Shown here: piece after piece, positions 1-7,412 of the stretch
How positions within the stretch are numbered: position 1 is the first letter of the stretch
Layout of the letters: the number at the start of each line of letters is the position of its first letter
IMG/VR virus record: IMGVR_UViG_3300025154_002798
Span: 1-52,760 of that record
Reading direction: 5' to 3' (one strand)
Length of the DNA stretch: 52,760 nucleotides
Source: a virus
The notes under the pieces: model-generated
What the model saw: only the letters and a program-made list of their open reading frames with translations
Told to the model about the DNA's origin: nothing
Databases searched by the model: none
Program-made: the position numbers and the translations under genes

Positions 1-2337
1 ATGACAGTAAAAGAAAAATCATATATTCTACAAGAAGAAGCTCCACAATTAATGGTTTCCGACCAACAATTGGAATTGTTTCGTGATTTGGAATTAGCAA
101 AATACAACGATAGTGATTTATATAACGGCAAATCTAAAAATAAATTAAATGTAGTTTCTCTATTTACTGGTGCTGGTGGGTTAGACATAGGTTTTAAAGA
201 AGCAGGGTTTAACTGTGTATTTGCATCTGATATTATGCCTCAAGCAGAGACTACTTACAATTATAATTTTCCATCAACACCTTTCGTAAGAAAAGACGTC
301 AGGTTGCTTTCTAAGGAAGAAATAGAGAATTTGATTGGTAAAAACAAAATTGATGTGCTAATTGGTGGACCTCCTTGTCAAGGTTTCTCAAATATGGGGA
401 ATAAAAATTCATCAGACCCTAGAAATTATCTGTTTGAAAATTATGTGAAGATTGTGGAGACAATACAACCCAAATGTTTTCTTTTTGAAAATGTGAAAGG
501 ATTATTTACAATGTTTGAAGGTCGTTTTTTTGATAAAGTCGTAAATGCATTTTTAGAAATTGGTTATAATGTTTCTTACTCTATGATTGATTCGTCTAAA
601 TATGGCGTACCTCAAAAAAGGGAGAGGATAATAATTTTCGGTACTAAGATTAATAGGTCATTTAGATTCCCTAAACCAAATTCAAAATCATTTGGTAGAA
701 TAAGTGCCTTTTCAAATGTTGGTGAAGCTATAAACGATTTAATGCAACTAGAAAATAGATACCCAAATCATGTTCCATTAAATCACAATGAAATAGTTGT
801 TCAAAGATATAAACTTATCCCAGAAGGTGGAAAATTGCCAAAACCTGAGGAACTTCCTGAAGAAATTAGAAGGAAAAATTTTGGAAATACATACACAAGA
901 TTAAACAGAAAGGAAGTCTCATCAACAATAGTTCCTGGCAATAATGCTTTACCTGTTCATCCAGTTTTAAATAGGAGTTTGACAGCTCGTGAAGCTGCAA
1001 GAATTCAAACGTTTCCTGATTATTTTATTTTTAGAGGGGATAGACGTTCCCAATGTATTCTTGTTGGTAATGCTGTGCCTCCATTACTTGCAGCCAAGTT
1101 GGCAGAATGCGTTGCAAATTTTATTAATGAAATTGAATATGATGGAATAAGTCCTGATGGTCAAGCAAAAGTTGGCACTAAATTTTCTCGTCATAAAGTT
1201 AACACAGTAAAGAAAAATGGGCGTGCAAATTTAAAATTCGCTGATTTATTTAGTGGTGTTGGTGGTTTTACGCAAGGCTTAGAAGCTGCTGGACTTGAAT
1301 GTGTTTTAGGTGCAGATTTTGATGAATATGCTGTTGAAGCATATCGTAGAAACCATTCTTCCCATGAATGTTTGAAAATAGACCTAGCTGACCCTAAAAA
1401 TCAAAAGATAGTAGCTGATAGGTTGAAAAAAGAAAAAGTTGATTTAATAGTTGGAGGGCCTCCTTGTCAAGGATTTTCTATTTTTGGGAAAAGACGATTT
1501 GTAAACACAAAGAATCATGATTTAAAAAAAGACAAAAGAAACGATTTGGTGTTTGCATTTGCAAATATTGTAATAAGGTCAAATGCAAACTGGTTTATTA
1601 TGGAAAATGTTCCAGGTATTCTTTCAGCACATAGTGGTTCTTATGTTGAGGAAGTAAGAAATTATTTTTTAAAACATAAATATAAAACGGAAATAAAAAT
1701 CATAAATGCAGCAGATTATGGTGTTCCTCAGTTGAGAAAGCGCTTTATTTTGTTTGGTACTAAGACAGACCTCATGATTCCATTTCCAAAACCAAAATAT
1801 TTTGAAACACCTGAATCATGGCAACTGCCATACAGAACAGTTGGTGAAGTTTTAACTGACTTATCTAACGAAAAAACATTAGGCAAATATCAAAATCATT
1901 TTGCACCAAACCATTCTCCAATAATTGTGGAAAGATTTTCATACATAAAAGAAGGACAAAAATTGGAAATTGAATCTTTACCAGAACACTTGAAGAATGG
2001 TACTAAGACTGGCAAACCAATGGCAAACTACAGTCATGTTTTTAAACGTTTACATAGGAAAAAACCTGCTGGCACTATTGTTCCTGGTCATAATGCATTC
2101 CCTGTTCATCCAACATTAAATAGAACTTTAACTGTGAGGGAAGCTGCAAGAATTCAAACGTTTCCAGATAATTATGAATTTGTTGGTCCAATAATAAATC
2201 AATGTTTACAAGTAGGTAATGCTTTCCCTTGTTTAGTCGCTCAAATTTTTGGGGAAAGGCTTAGAACAGTAATAAATAAAGAATGGAGTGAAGAAAGTGC
2301 GACTCATTTAGCTAAATACTCAATGTTAGAAAAATAA
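1..2337 (+). CDS. Tandem double cytosine-C5 DNA methyltransferase (R-M modification subunit)
   Basis: The 778-residue protein holds two complete C5-cytosine methyltransferase domains in tandem. Domain 1 has the AdoMet motif VSLFTGAGG near residue 52, the catalytic GGPPCQG loop (Cys126), FENVKG and QKRERIIIFG. Domain 2 starts near residue 412 with FADLFSGVGG and has GGPPCQG (Cys489), MENVPG and QLRKRFILFG. Both domains keep the C-terminal AARIQTFPD and VGNAxP motifs, so both look catalytically intact. A single-domain enzyme is usually 300-450 residues. Family knowledge: such enzymes transfer a methyl group to cytosine within a specific site; paired domains often serve asymmetric sites. It is followed 4 bp later by the endonuclease gene. 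It is the only operon on the plus strand and opens at the window's first base, so the start is assumed. Confidence 0.93.
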   Translation: MTVKEKSYILQEEAPQLMVSDQQLELFRDLELAKYNDSDLYNGKSKNKLNVVSLFTGAGGLDIGFKEAGFNCVFASDIMPQAETTYNYNFPSTPFVRKDVRLLSKEEIENLIGKNKIDVLIGGPPCQGFSNMGNKNSSDPRNYLFENYVKIVETIQPKCFLFENVKGLFTMFEGRFFDKVVNAFLEIGYNVSYSMIDSSKYGVPQKRERIIIFGTKINRSFRFPKPNSKSFGRISAFSNVGEAINDLMQLENRYPNHVPLNHNEIVVQRYKLIPEGGKLPKPEELPEEIRRKNFGNTYTRLNRKEVSSTIVPGNNALPVHPVLNRSLTAREAARIQTFPDYFIFRGDRRSQCILVGNAVPPLLAAKLAECVANFINEIEYDGISPDGQAKVGTKFSRHKVNTVKKNGRANLKFADLFSGVGGFTQGLEAAGLECVLGADFDEYAVEAYRRNHSSHECLKIDLADPKNQKIVADRLKKEKVDLIVGGPPCQGFSIFGKRRFVNTKNHDLKKDKRNDLVFAFANIVIRSNANWFIMENVPGILSAHSGSYVEEVRNYFLKHKYKTEIKIINAADYGVPQLRKRFILFGTKTDLMIPFPKPKYFETPESWQLPYRTVGEVLTDLSNEKTLGKYQNHFAPNHSPIIVERFSYIKEGQKLEIESLPEHLKNGTKTGKPMANYSHVFKRLHRKKPAGTIVPGHNAFPVHPTLNRTLTVREAARIQTFPDNYEFVGPIINQCLQVGNAFPCLVAQIFGERLRTVINKEWSEESATHLAKYSMLEK

Positions 2338-2341
2338 TATT

Positions 2342-3598
2342 ATGTCAGTAAATCATCATCTTCTTGCAAAAGCAACAACTGATTCAGTTTTAGCAAATTT
2401 TAAATCAGGTGCATGGAAATGTTGCACAGATGTAGGTTTAGATTTTTATAGAGTTGGTTGTGATAGCAGTTTCCCTTCTCCTGATGCAGCCTTCTACGAT
2501 GATGCAAAAAAGTTAATGGTAACATTTGAGTTCAAGCCACCCACAGAAACTAAAAGAGGTATTTTGACGGGGTTGGGTCAATCTATTGCATATTTAAATA
2601 GTAGCAACTTGTCATACCTTATTGTGCCACAAACATTAGAGGATTATGATATTGGTGGCTACATGACAAATTTATATCAAAACCAAATTGAAGAAAGTCT
2701 ACCAGTCGGTTTAATTGTTTATGAGAACAATGCACCAACAAAAGTTTCGCTTATTCATAATGTAAATACTCTAACTAAAACAAAGGAATTTAAAGCTATA
2801 GCAAGTGGTAGGTTTTGGGCAAAACACTTAGATATGCCAATACCTTTATTTCATTTAATTCTCCATTGCTATTATTTAAAAAAAATAGGCCAAATTACTG
2901 GCGATGCATTTGCTTATTGTTGGGAAACATATTTAGTTCCAAATAGTGTTTTAAAAACATTAACTCCAACTGCAATTAAGGATATGAATGGAGATTTCAT
3001 TGAAACTTTGTCTGGAAGAAAGAATATTATCTTTTTTGAGAAGAAAATAGCAGCACTTAAAAAGTTATCTGGAGCAACTAAAGGAAAGGCTATAGCAGAC
3101 TTACGACAAGATGCTGATACATCATTTATTGGAGATAATTATTACAATTCTATTAAGAAAAATTTTGTTACATTTTTAAAACATATTGGAGTAGTTGATT
3201 CAATTGGTCATTTAACAGAGGAGGGTTTTAAACTTTATCATTTAGGCTTAGTTAATGGTCCAAACAGTAAAATATTCCAAGACTACTTTACACAAACGGT
3301 TTTAATTACTGGTCACCATTTAGATTTGATTTTTGATTTGGACAACTTATGTAATCAATTCAGGGGCAAATATGAGATTATGAAAATCAGAGAAATAATG
3401 CTGGAAGATTATGAGGCGAGAGGAATGATTAAAAGAAATCCAAATAGAAAAGCTGGTGATGAAAGTAAGGTTGAGTTTCTAAAATATGAATTTATTTTAT
3501 GGAATTCATTAAATTTAACAGTAAAGACAAATGGTACACCTGATGTTTCTTTTAATTGGAAAAAAATAACAGAAGTTTGTTCTATGCCTGATTTATAA
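2342..3598 (+). CDS. PD-(D/E)xK type II restriction endonuclease (R-M partner)
   Basis: A 418-residue protein lying 4 bp downstream of the double methyltransferase, so the two are surely co-transcribed. The N-terminal half contains SPDAAFYDD (Asp48) followed 15 residues later by FEFK (Glu63, Lys65) and LGQSIAYL (Gln80). This is the D...ExK...Q arrangement of PD-(D/E)xK nucleases. The rest (about residues 150-418) is not recognised and may bind DNA. Inferred role: cleavage of unmodified DNA at the sequence protected by the neighbouring methylase. The gene ends immediately before a long hairpin at 3601-3694. Its function as the cognate restriction enzyme rests on motif and position only; the recognition site cannot be read from sequence. 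Confidence 0.8.
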   Translation: MSVNHHLLAKATTDSVLANFKSGAWKCCTDVGLDFYRVGCDSSFPSPDAAFYDDAKKLMVTFEFKPPTETKRGILTGLGQSIAYLNSSNLSYLIVPQTLEDYDIGGYMTNLYQNQIEESLPVGLIVYENNAPTKVSLIHNVNTLTKTKEFKAIASGRFWAKHLDMPIPLFHLILHCYYLKKIGQITGDAFAYCWETYLVPNSVLKTLTPTAIKDMNGDFIETLSGRKNIIFFEKKIAALKKLSGATKGKAIADLRQDADTSFIGDNYYNSIKKNFVTFLKHIGVVDSIGHLTEEGFKLYHLGLVNGPNSKIFQDYFTQTVLITGHHLDLIFDLDNLCNQFRGKYEIMKIREIMLEDYEARGMIKRNPNRKAGDESKVEFLKYEFILWNSLNLTVKTNGTPDVSFNWKKITEVCSMPDL

Positions 3599-3600
3599 GC

Positions 3601-3694
3601 CCACGCTTCGTAGTCAAGCACATTGGCTGGTCGCACAAAAATCCAACACGCGACCAAAACCAGCCAAAGAGCTTGCCTACCCAAACGCACGTGG
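3601..3694. repeat. Long imperfect palindrome after the R-M operon
   Basis: The arms pair as CCACG/CGTGG, GTAG/CTAC, CAAGC/GCTTG, TTGGCTGG/CCAGCCAA and GGTCGC/GCGACC. The pairs are separated by short bulges, with a loop at about 3634-3650. It begins 3 bp after the endonuclease stop codon. It could act as the R-M operon terminator, although there is no T-run. It could also be a further recombination-site-like hairpin, because bulged bases on one arm resemble integron attC folding. The rest of the gap to the next site (3695-3743) shows nothing recognisable. Confidence 0.6.
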
Positions 3695-3743
3695 AAACAT
3701 TGCAGCAAATTGACAGATAAAATGATAAAAATAAAAATCGCCA

Positions 3744-3880
3744 GTGCCTAACAAGCGGTCATAAAACATTGGGGGTTAAGTGGTTAATCGAGCGTTCTAC
3801 CTCGCATCAAGGTTCGGTATCGGGGGATACATTCGCAGCTCCGAAAACCCCAACGTTTCATACCGCCGTCCGTTATAGGC
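3744..3880. repeat. attC-like cassette junction A (long class)
   Basis: The outer cores are GTGCCTAAC (3744-3752) and GTTATAGGC (3872-3880). Inside them the arms AGCGGT/ACCGC, AAAC/GTTT and TTGGGG/CCCCAA pair across a loop. The loop carries a stretch (about 3776-3845: GTGGTTAATC, then TCGCATC, GTTCGGTATCGG and GCTCCG) that recurs in site C. Read on the minus strand, the stop codon of the 92-aa gene falls inside the first core, as is typical for integron cassettes. The cores differ from each other, but each matches the far end of its own unit: 3744 matches 52636-52644 and 3872 matches 4169-4177. Confidence 0.7.
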
Positions 3881-4151
3881 AATACGGTTTGGTGCATTTA
3901 ATAAACTTTGGTTTTTTGTTCAAATAAATGAATTCGTTCCACCAACCAGTACAAGGTAATATCCAATATTGAAAACTATACCATTGGTAGGTTTTTGTTT
4001 TCCCCCCAGTTCCTCTTGATGCTATATTACCATCTGCCATTAAATCGAAACTATGTAATGTATAGTTTTCAATTCGCTTCTCAGTACATTTTGTAAGTCG
4101 AACAAAAAACCACTGAAAGAAAAATACGTTTACTGCTTTTAATTTAGTCAT
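3873..4151 (-). CDS. Cassette gene, 92-aa protein of unknown function
   Basis: No family is recognised for this 92-residue product. It is rich in aromatic residues (WFF, YQWYSFQYW, GWWNEF) with several Lys and Cys and no clear membrane span. The main support is position. The start lies 18 bp after the GTTATAGGC core of site B (minus-strand reading) and the stop lies inside the core of site A, the exact layout of an integron-type cassette. The leader AATTTTAACGATATG resembles the one in front of the RtcB gene (TTAATTTTACGATATG), suggesting a shared translation signal. It could be a spurious frame in a non-coding cassette. Confidence 0.5.
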   Translation of the reverse strand: MTKLKAVNVFFFQWFFVRLTKCTEKRIENYTLHSFDLMADGNIASRGTGGKTKTYQWYSFQYWILPCTGWWNEFIYLNKKPKFIKCTKPYCL

Positions 4152-4168
4152 ATCGTTAAAATTGCACT

Positions 4169-4303
4169 GCCTATAACAACAAATATAAAACAGCAGGGCA
4201 GTATTACTGAATTATAATGTGTGCTACTATTCATCATTTGTGGTCGGCTGATAGGGTTTTGCACTTAATCCCTGCCGTTTCATATTTGCAGCCGTTACCT
4301 GCA
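4169..4303. repeat. attC-like cassette junction B (long class)
   Basis: The cores are GCCTATAAC (4169-4177) and GTTACCTGC (4295-4303). The arms CAAATATAAAACAGCAGGG and CCCTGCCGTTTCATATTTG are nearly perfect inverted copies flanking a loop of about 65 bp. Length is 135 bp, the same as sites A and C. On the minus strand the RtcB stop codon lies 22 bp before the core and the next gene starts 18 bp after the site. Confidence 0.72.
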
Positions 4304-4325
4304 AGTGTAAGAAACTGCACAGCCA

Positions 4326-5510
4326 TTAATGAGCCTTGAAATTATAGAGTGGTTTAATCACTCCGATAATATCAACGGTTTCAGTAATTGCAGATTTAAT
4401 TTCATCAATTGATTTATAAGCCTGTGGAGCTTCATCCAAAGTTTCAGTAACAACCGAAGTTGTATAAACATCTTTCATTGTTTCAACAAAATCAGCCATA
4501 TTAATAGCTTCTTTTGCTTTGCTTCGGCTCATTAATCTACCTGCTCCATGAGGTGCTGAATAGTTCCAGTTTTCATTTCCTTTGCCAATACACAATAAAG
4601 AACCATCACGCATATTAATTGGAATAAGCAATGTTTCCCCATTTTCAGCAGAAACCGCACCTTTTCTCAAAATCATGCGTTTAAAATCAATGTAGTTGTG
4701 TATTGTTTCAAATCGTTCAGCTTCTTGCAAACCAGCTTCTTTTAAAATAATTTCAGCCATTGTTTCACGGTTCAAAGTCGCAAATTTTTGAACAATAGCC
4801 ATATCATTCATATAGTCGGCAAAGTTATTACCAGTTAAAAAGGCTAAATCCTTATCGGTTACAGGCTTTTTAATCTTCTTAATTTCGGCTGCAATTTCTT
4901 TTTCTCTACCTTCTGCTTTTAGTTTGTCAATTGCATTTTTAACAACTTTGCTCATTTCATTGGCATTTTGAAAGGCTTTATCTTGGTAATACTTACAAGT
5001 ATCACCGCCTAATTTTCGGCTTCCTGAATGTATAATCAAATACAGTTCGCCAGTTATTTCATGTTTGCCGACTTCAATAAAATGGTTTCCACCACCAAGC
5101 GAACCAATTGAAAGCACTGCACGGCTTAAATTAACGTGTTTTTCACAGCGTAAATTTGTAAAGTCGAAATCTTTCTTTGATTTTTCGTGAACACTAAAAC
5201 CACAAGGCACTTTAGTTTTAATTACTTCGTCCAGTTTTTCAAAGTCAATTTCTTTGTTTTTGAGCTTAATTGTAAGCATTCCGCAACCAATATCAACACC
5301 TACCAAATTTGGAGTTACTTTGTCGGTTATAGTTATTGTTGTACCAACTGTACAACCTTTACCAGCGTGTGCATCAGGCATAATTCGCACATTTGCATTT
5401 TCATACGCTTCAAAGTTTACCAGTTTTTTAATTTGGTCATACGCTTCAAATTCAAATGTTTCAGCGAATATTAGCGTTTCAATTCCTTTGTTATTTTTAA
5501 TCGTTTTCAT
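4326..5510 (-). CDS. rtcB: RtcB-family RNA ligase (short form)
   Basis: The 394-residue protein carries the RtcB signatures in order: MPDAHAGKG (44-52), the metal site GVDIGCG (Asp73, Cys76), GGGNHF (His143), IHSGSR (His161), HN (His271) and APHGAGR, whose His321 would take GMP. Family knowledge: RtcB uses GTP and Mn to join RNA 2',3'-cyclic phosphate or 3'-phosphate ends to 5'-OH ends in tRNA or damaged-RNA repair. All key residues are present, so activity is plausible. It is one unit of the cassette series, bounded by inverted 9-mers GTTACCTGC/GCAGGTAAC in sites B and C. In a phage context, repair of tRNAs cut by host anticodon nucleases is a reasonable inference. Confidence 0.92.
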   Translation of the reverse strand: MKTIKNNKGIETLIFAETFEFEAYDQIKKLVNFEAYENANVRIMPDAHAGKGCTVGTTITITDKVTPNLVGVDIGCGMLTIKLKNKEIDFEKLDEVIKTKVPCGFSVHEKSKKDFDFTNLRCEKHVNLSRAVLSIGSLGGGNHFIEVGKHEITGELYLIIHSGSRKLGGDTCKYYQDKAFQNANEMSKVVKNAIDKLKAEGREKEIAAEIKKIKKPVTDKDLAFLTGNNFADYMNDMAIVQKFATLNRETMAEIILKEAGLQEAERFETIHNYIDFKRMILRKGAVSAENGETLLIPINMRDGSLLCIGKGNENWNYSAPHGAGRLMSRSKAKEAINMADFVETMKDVYTTSVVTETLDEAPQAYKSIDEIKSAITETVDIIGVIKPLYNFKAH

Positions 5511-5551
5511 ATCGTAAAATTAAGAATATTAATAAATTAGTACAAACACCA

Positions 5552-5685
5552 GCAGGTAACACAAGCTATAACCAATAAAGGTTTTAGTGGTTAATCAAAC
5601 GTTGTAGCTCGCATCCAGTTCGGTATCGGTTGATAGTGCATCGCTCCGTAATCCTTTACTGGTAATAGCCACAAACGTTACCTGC
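5552..5685. repeat. attC-like cassette junction C (long class)
   Basis: The cores are perfect inverted 9-mers GCAGGTAAC (5552-5560) and GTTACCTGC (5677-5685). The inner arms AGCTATAACCAATAAAGG and CCTTTACTGGTAATAGCC pair with few mismatches. The central loop (about 5583-5650: GTGGTTAATC, TCGCATCCAG, TTCGGTATCGG, GCTCCGTAA) is clearly homologous to the loop of site A, so these are members of one repeat family rather than chance terminators. Read on the minus strand, the stop of the upstream 96-aa gene is 3 bp before the core. Confidence 0.75.
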
Positions 5686-5688
5686 AAT

Positions 5689-5982
5689 TTATTTTACCCC
5701 ACGCTCCTTCTGCATTTGTTCCAGTCGTTCTTGAAATCGGCTTTTCTTGCCTACCTCTGTAAAGTTTTTAATTTCGCTCTTGTTTTTAACTGCGAACACA
5801 GCACTTGCAATAAACATCAATAGTGCTACTCCTGCACATATTAAAATCATCCAAACGCTCCACCAATTAAAAACTTTGTCCTTCACCAAGTAGAGTATAA
5901 ATTCTACTATCGCCCAAATTGATGATGCTACTGCTCCTAAGTAGGCAAGAAAAGCCGTTACTCCTGTTAATATTGTTTTCAT
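5689..5982 (-). CDS. Cassette gene, small two-helix membrane protein
   Basis: A 97-residue product with two hydrophobic helices (about residues 5-34 and 42-64) and a highly charged C-terminal tail (KSRFQERLEQMQKERG). It is likely an inner-membrane protein with a cytoplasmic basic tail. No family is recognised. It fills the unit between sites C and D. The unit's edges are GTTACCTG and CAGGTAAC, and the stop codon abuts the site C core. A frame shifted by one base from 5867 to 6055 is a shadow of this gene. Confidence 0.68.
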   Translation of the reverse strand: MKTILTGVTAFLAYLGAVASSIWAIVEFILYLVKDKVFNWWSVWMILICAGVALLMFIASAVFAVKNKSEIKNFTEVGKKSRFQERLEQMQKERGVK

Positions 5983-6022
5983 TTTTAAATTTGTTTAATG
6001 CCTCCCTTAGTAAAATAAACTG

Positions 6023-6123
6023 ACAGGTAACAAGGGCTTGGCAAAATGCCACCAATCAGCTTTGTGCCTTGAATTTTATCGGTTGCTTGGTGGCACTATC
6101 GCCAAGCCCCGTCCGTTATAGCC
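6023..6123. repeat. attC-like cassette junction D
   Basis: The cores are ACAGGTAAC (6023-6031) and GTTATAGCC (6115-6123). Two perfect stems lie between them: GGGCTTGGC/GCCAAGCCC and TGCCACCAA/TTGGTGGCA. They are separated by unpaired bases that differ in number on the two arms, a feature of attC folding. Length is 101 bp, shorter than A-C, and the loop sequence is different. Minus-strand reading places the 82-aa gene's stop codon 2 bp before the core. Confidence 0.75.
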
Positions 6124-6125
6124 AA

Positions 6126-6374
6126 TTAAAAAATCCACATCGCATTATCAATTGCAGCTCGATGACAAATTGAACAGGCTACACTTCCGCTTTTAACTGA
6201 TTTATAATTATCATCATACCATATACCAGCTTCTTTTATATCTTCAAAAAAATACTGTTTATCAAAAGCTTCGTAAACCATAGCATTTTCATTACATACA
6301 TGGTCAGTTGGTTCGCCTCCGCACATTATTGCAGTAGATTCGCCTAAGTCTATTATTTTACATCCTTGTCTCAT
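6126..6374 (-). CDS. Cassette gene, 82-aa Cys-rich protein
   Basis: A short acidic protein with five cysteines, including C-x8-C near residues 18-27 and a CxxCH pair near the C-terminus, so it may bind zinc. No family is recognised. The stop lies 2 bp from the core of site D and the start 5 bp after the core-like GGTTATAGC of site E, leaving almost no leader. It is one unit of the minus-strand cassette series. Confidence 0.6.
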   Translation of the reverse strand: MRQGCKIIDLGESTAIMCGGEPTDHVCNENAMVYEAFDKQYFFEDIKEAGIWYDDNYKSVKSGSVACSICHRAAIDNAMWIF

Positions 6375-6379
6375 TTATT

Positions 6380-6440
6380 GGTTATAGCTTCATCGTTAGT
6401 AGCAAGGCAAAGACGCTCCGATTGAACGTCCGTGCCAAGC
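6380..6440. repeat. attC-like cassette junction E (short class)
   Basis: A short site whose hairpin GCAAGGCAAAGACG/CGTCCGTGCCAAGC surrounds an 11-base loop (6402-6440). The same 40-bp element occurs at 41304-41343 with 36 of 40 bases identical. The core next to the 82-aa gene reads GGTTATAGC where the unit's other end (GTTATAGCC at 6115) predicts GGCTATAAC. In other words the palindromic-centred octamer appears inverted here. Confidence 0.6.
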
Positions 6441-6449
6441 ATTTAGATT

Positions 6450-6572
6450 TTAGTCTGTGATAATTGACAATTGTCCACAGGCTGCGCCATTTTCAATCTC
6501 ACTTTGAGTTGCTACGGCAACGGCAAAATCATAGCCGTTTTCTTCTAATTGACTTTTAATTTGTTCAGTCAT
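6450..6572 (-). pseudogene. Out-of-frame C-terminal fragment of the RlmN-like radical SAM gene
   Basis: Forty codons that end in NGAACGQL followed by a short tail. AACGQL is the conserved motif around the C-terminal catalytic cysteine of RlmN-type methyltransferases, which the upstream 260-residue protein lacks. A TTAAA tandem duplication at 6584-6593 shifts the frame. Removing one 5-bp copy reads straight through and gives a single protein of about 303 residues. The stop lies next to the hairpin of site E, so the full gene would fit the cassette as the others do. Confidence 0.7.
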
Positions 6573-6583
6573 TGCTTTATGTA

Positions 6584-7366
6584 TTAAATTAAATTAATTC
6601 CCTCTACTACTCCACTTCCAAGCCCATTCTTTTCAGAAGTAGTATTCGGGTTTATTGGGCTTATTTTTATGAAAAATTTATCTTTATCAAAATGTTGTTT
6701 AATCTTTTTAATATCAAAGTCTTTTTCTTCTACCAGCGTTAAGTTTATGGTAGTTTTCAAATTGCTTTCGGTTCTTACATTTCCAAGTTGCTCAATGGTC
6801 ATTTTGTTTTTGAATGGTATTAGCCAATTCCTATGCTCTTCATCCAAGCTATGCAAAGAAAGTTGCAGCGTCAGATTGTCTTTTATCCAAGTAAAATCAG
6901 CATCTTTCAAACCAATAGTTGAAATATAGTGGTGTGTATTTGGGTAGTGTTGGCTTATTTTTTCAATTGCCTTTTTTACGTTTTCAATATTTAAAAACGG
7001 TTCTCCCATTCGGGTATAGTTTATTTTAAACTCTTTACTATCCAATGGGTTTATGTTGTTTTTAGCAATTATAAACTCAACTTGGGTTGTAATTTCTTGC
7101 CAAGTCAAATTACGCCAACTTTTCATTTGTCCAGTTGCACAAAATTTGCATCTTACAGGGCATCCACTCATTACGCTTACTCCAACCATCCAGCGTTCCG
7201 AACGGTCGCTTAATTCGTAATTGTCTAGCATATTTTGCTTTCTACCTATTGCATCTTTTGTATAGTAAGGTAAAAAAGTATCGGTAGTTTCAATTAACAT
7301 TCCGTCCTCTAATTCGAGGCAATAAACGCTACCGTTTTTAAAGTTCTTTTGTTTTTTAATTTTCAT
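6584..7366 (-). CDS. RlmN-like radical SAM protein, frameshifted (N-terminal part)
   Basis: A 260-residue radical SAM protein with the CxxxCxxC iron-sulfur motif at Cys69, Cys73 and Cys76 (GCPVRCKFCATGQ). It also has TRMGEPFLN, an RlmN/Cfr-family signature, then LQLSLHS and KISPINPNTTSE. RlmN and Cfr methylate adenine 2503 of 23S rRNA and need a second catalytic cysteine near the C-terminus. Here translation stops before it. The missing segment with AACGQL lies directly downstream in another frame (6450-6572). As written the enzyme should be inactive unless frameshifting or slippage restores it. At about 303 residues even the repaired form is shorter than RlmN (350-390), so the substrate could differ. 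It is a cassette unit between sites E and F. Confidence 0.85.
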   Translation of the reverse strand: MKIKKQKNFKNGSVYCLELEDGMLIETTDTFLPYYTKDAIGRKQNMLDNYELSDRSERWMVGVSVMSGCPVRCKFCATGQMKSWRNLTWQEITTQVEFIIAKNNINPLDSKEFKINYTRMGEPFLNIENVKKAIEKISQHYPNTHHYISTIGLKDADFTWIKDNLTLQLSLHSLDEEHRNWLIPFKNKMTIEQLGNVRTESNLKTTINLTLVEEKDFDIKKIKQHFDKDKFFIKISPINPNTTSEKNGLGSGVVEGINLI

Positions 7367-7412
7367 TGTATCAATATTTTAAGATTAATAATAAAAACAA
7401 TGGCACTTGGTT

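Noticed and set aside
3409-3708. A 99-residue frame on the minus strand over the endonuclease 3' end and hairpin
   Set aside because: It lies almost entirely antisense to the endonuclease gene and ends in the palindrome; the composition is not protein-like.
5187-5517. Plus-strand frames antisense to RtcB
   Set aside because: They are shadows of the RtcB gene, whose conserved motifs fix the real frame.
6450-6572. Possible small peptide precursor encoded next to a radical SAM protein (RiPP-like)
   Set aside because: The AACGQL motif identifies it as the C-terminus of the RlmN-like gene itself; the frame is broken by a 5-bp duplication.
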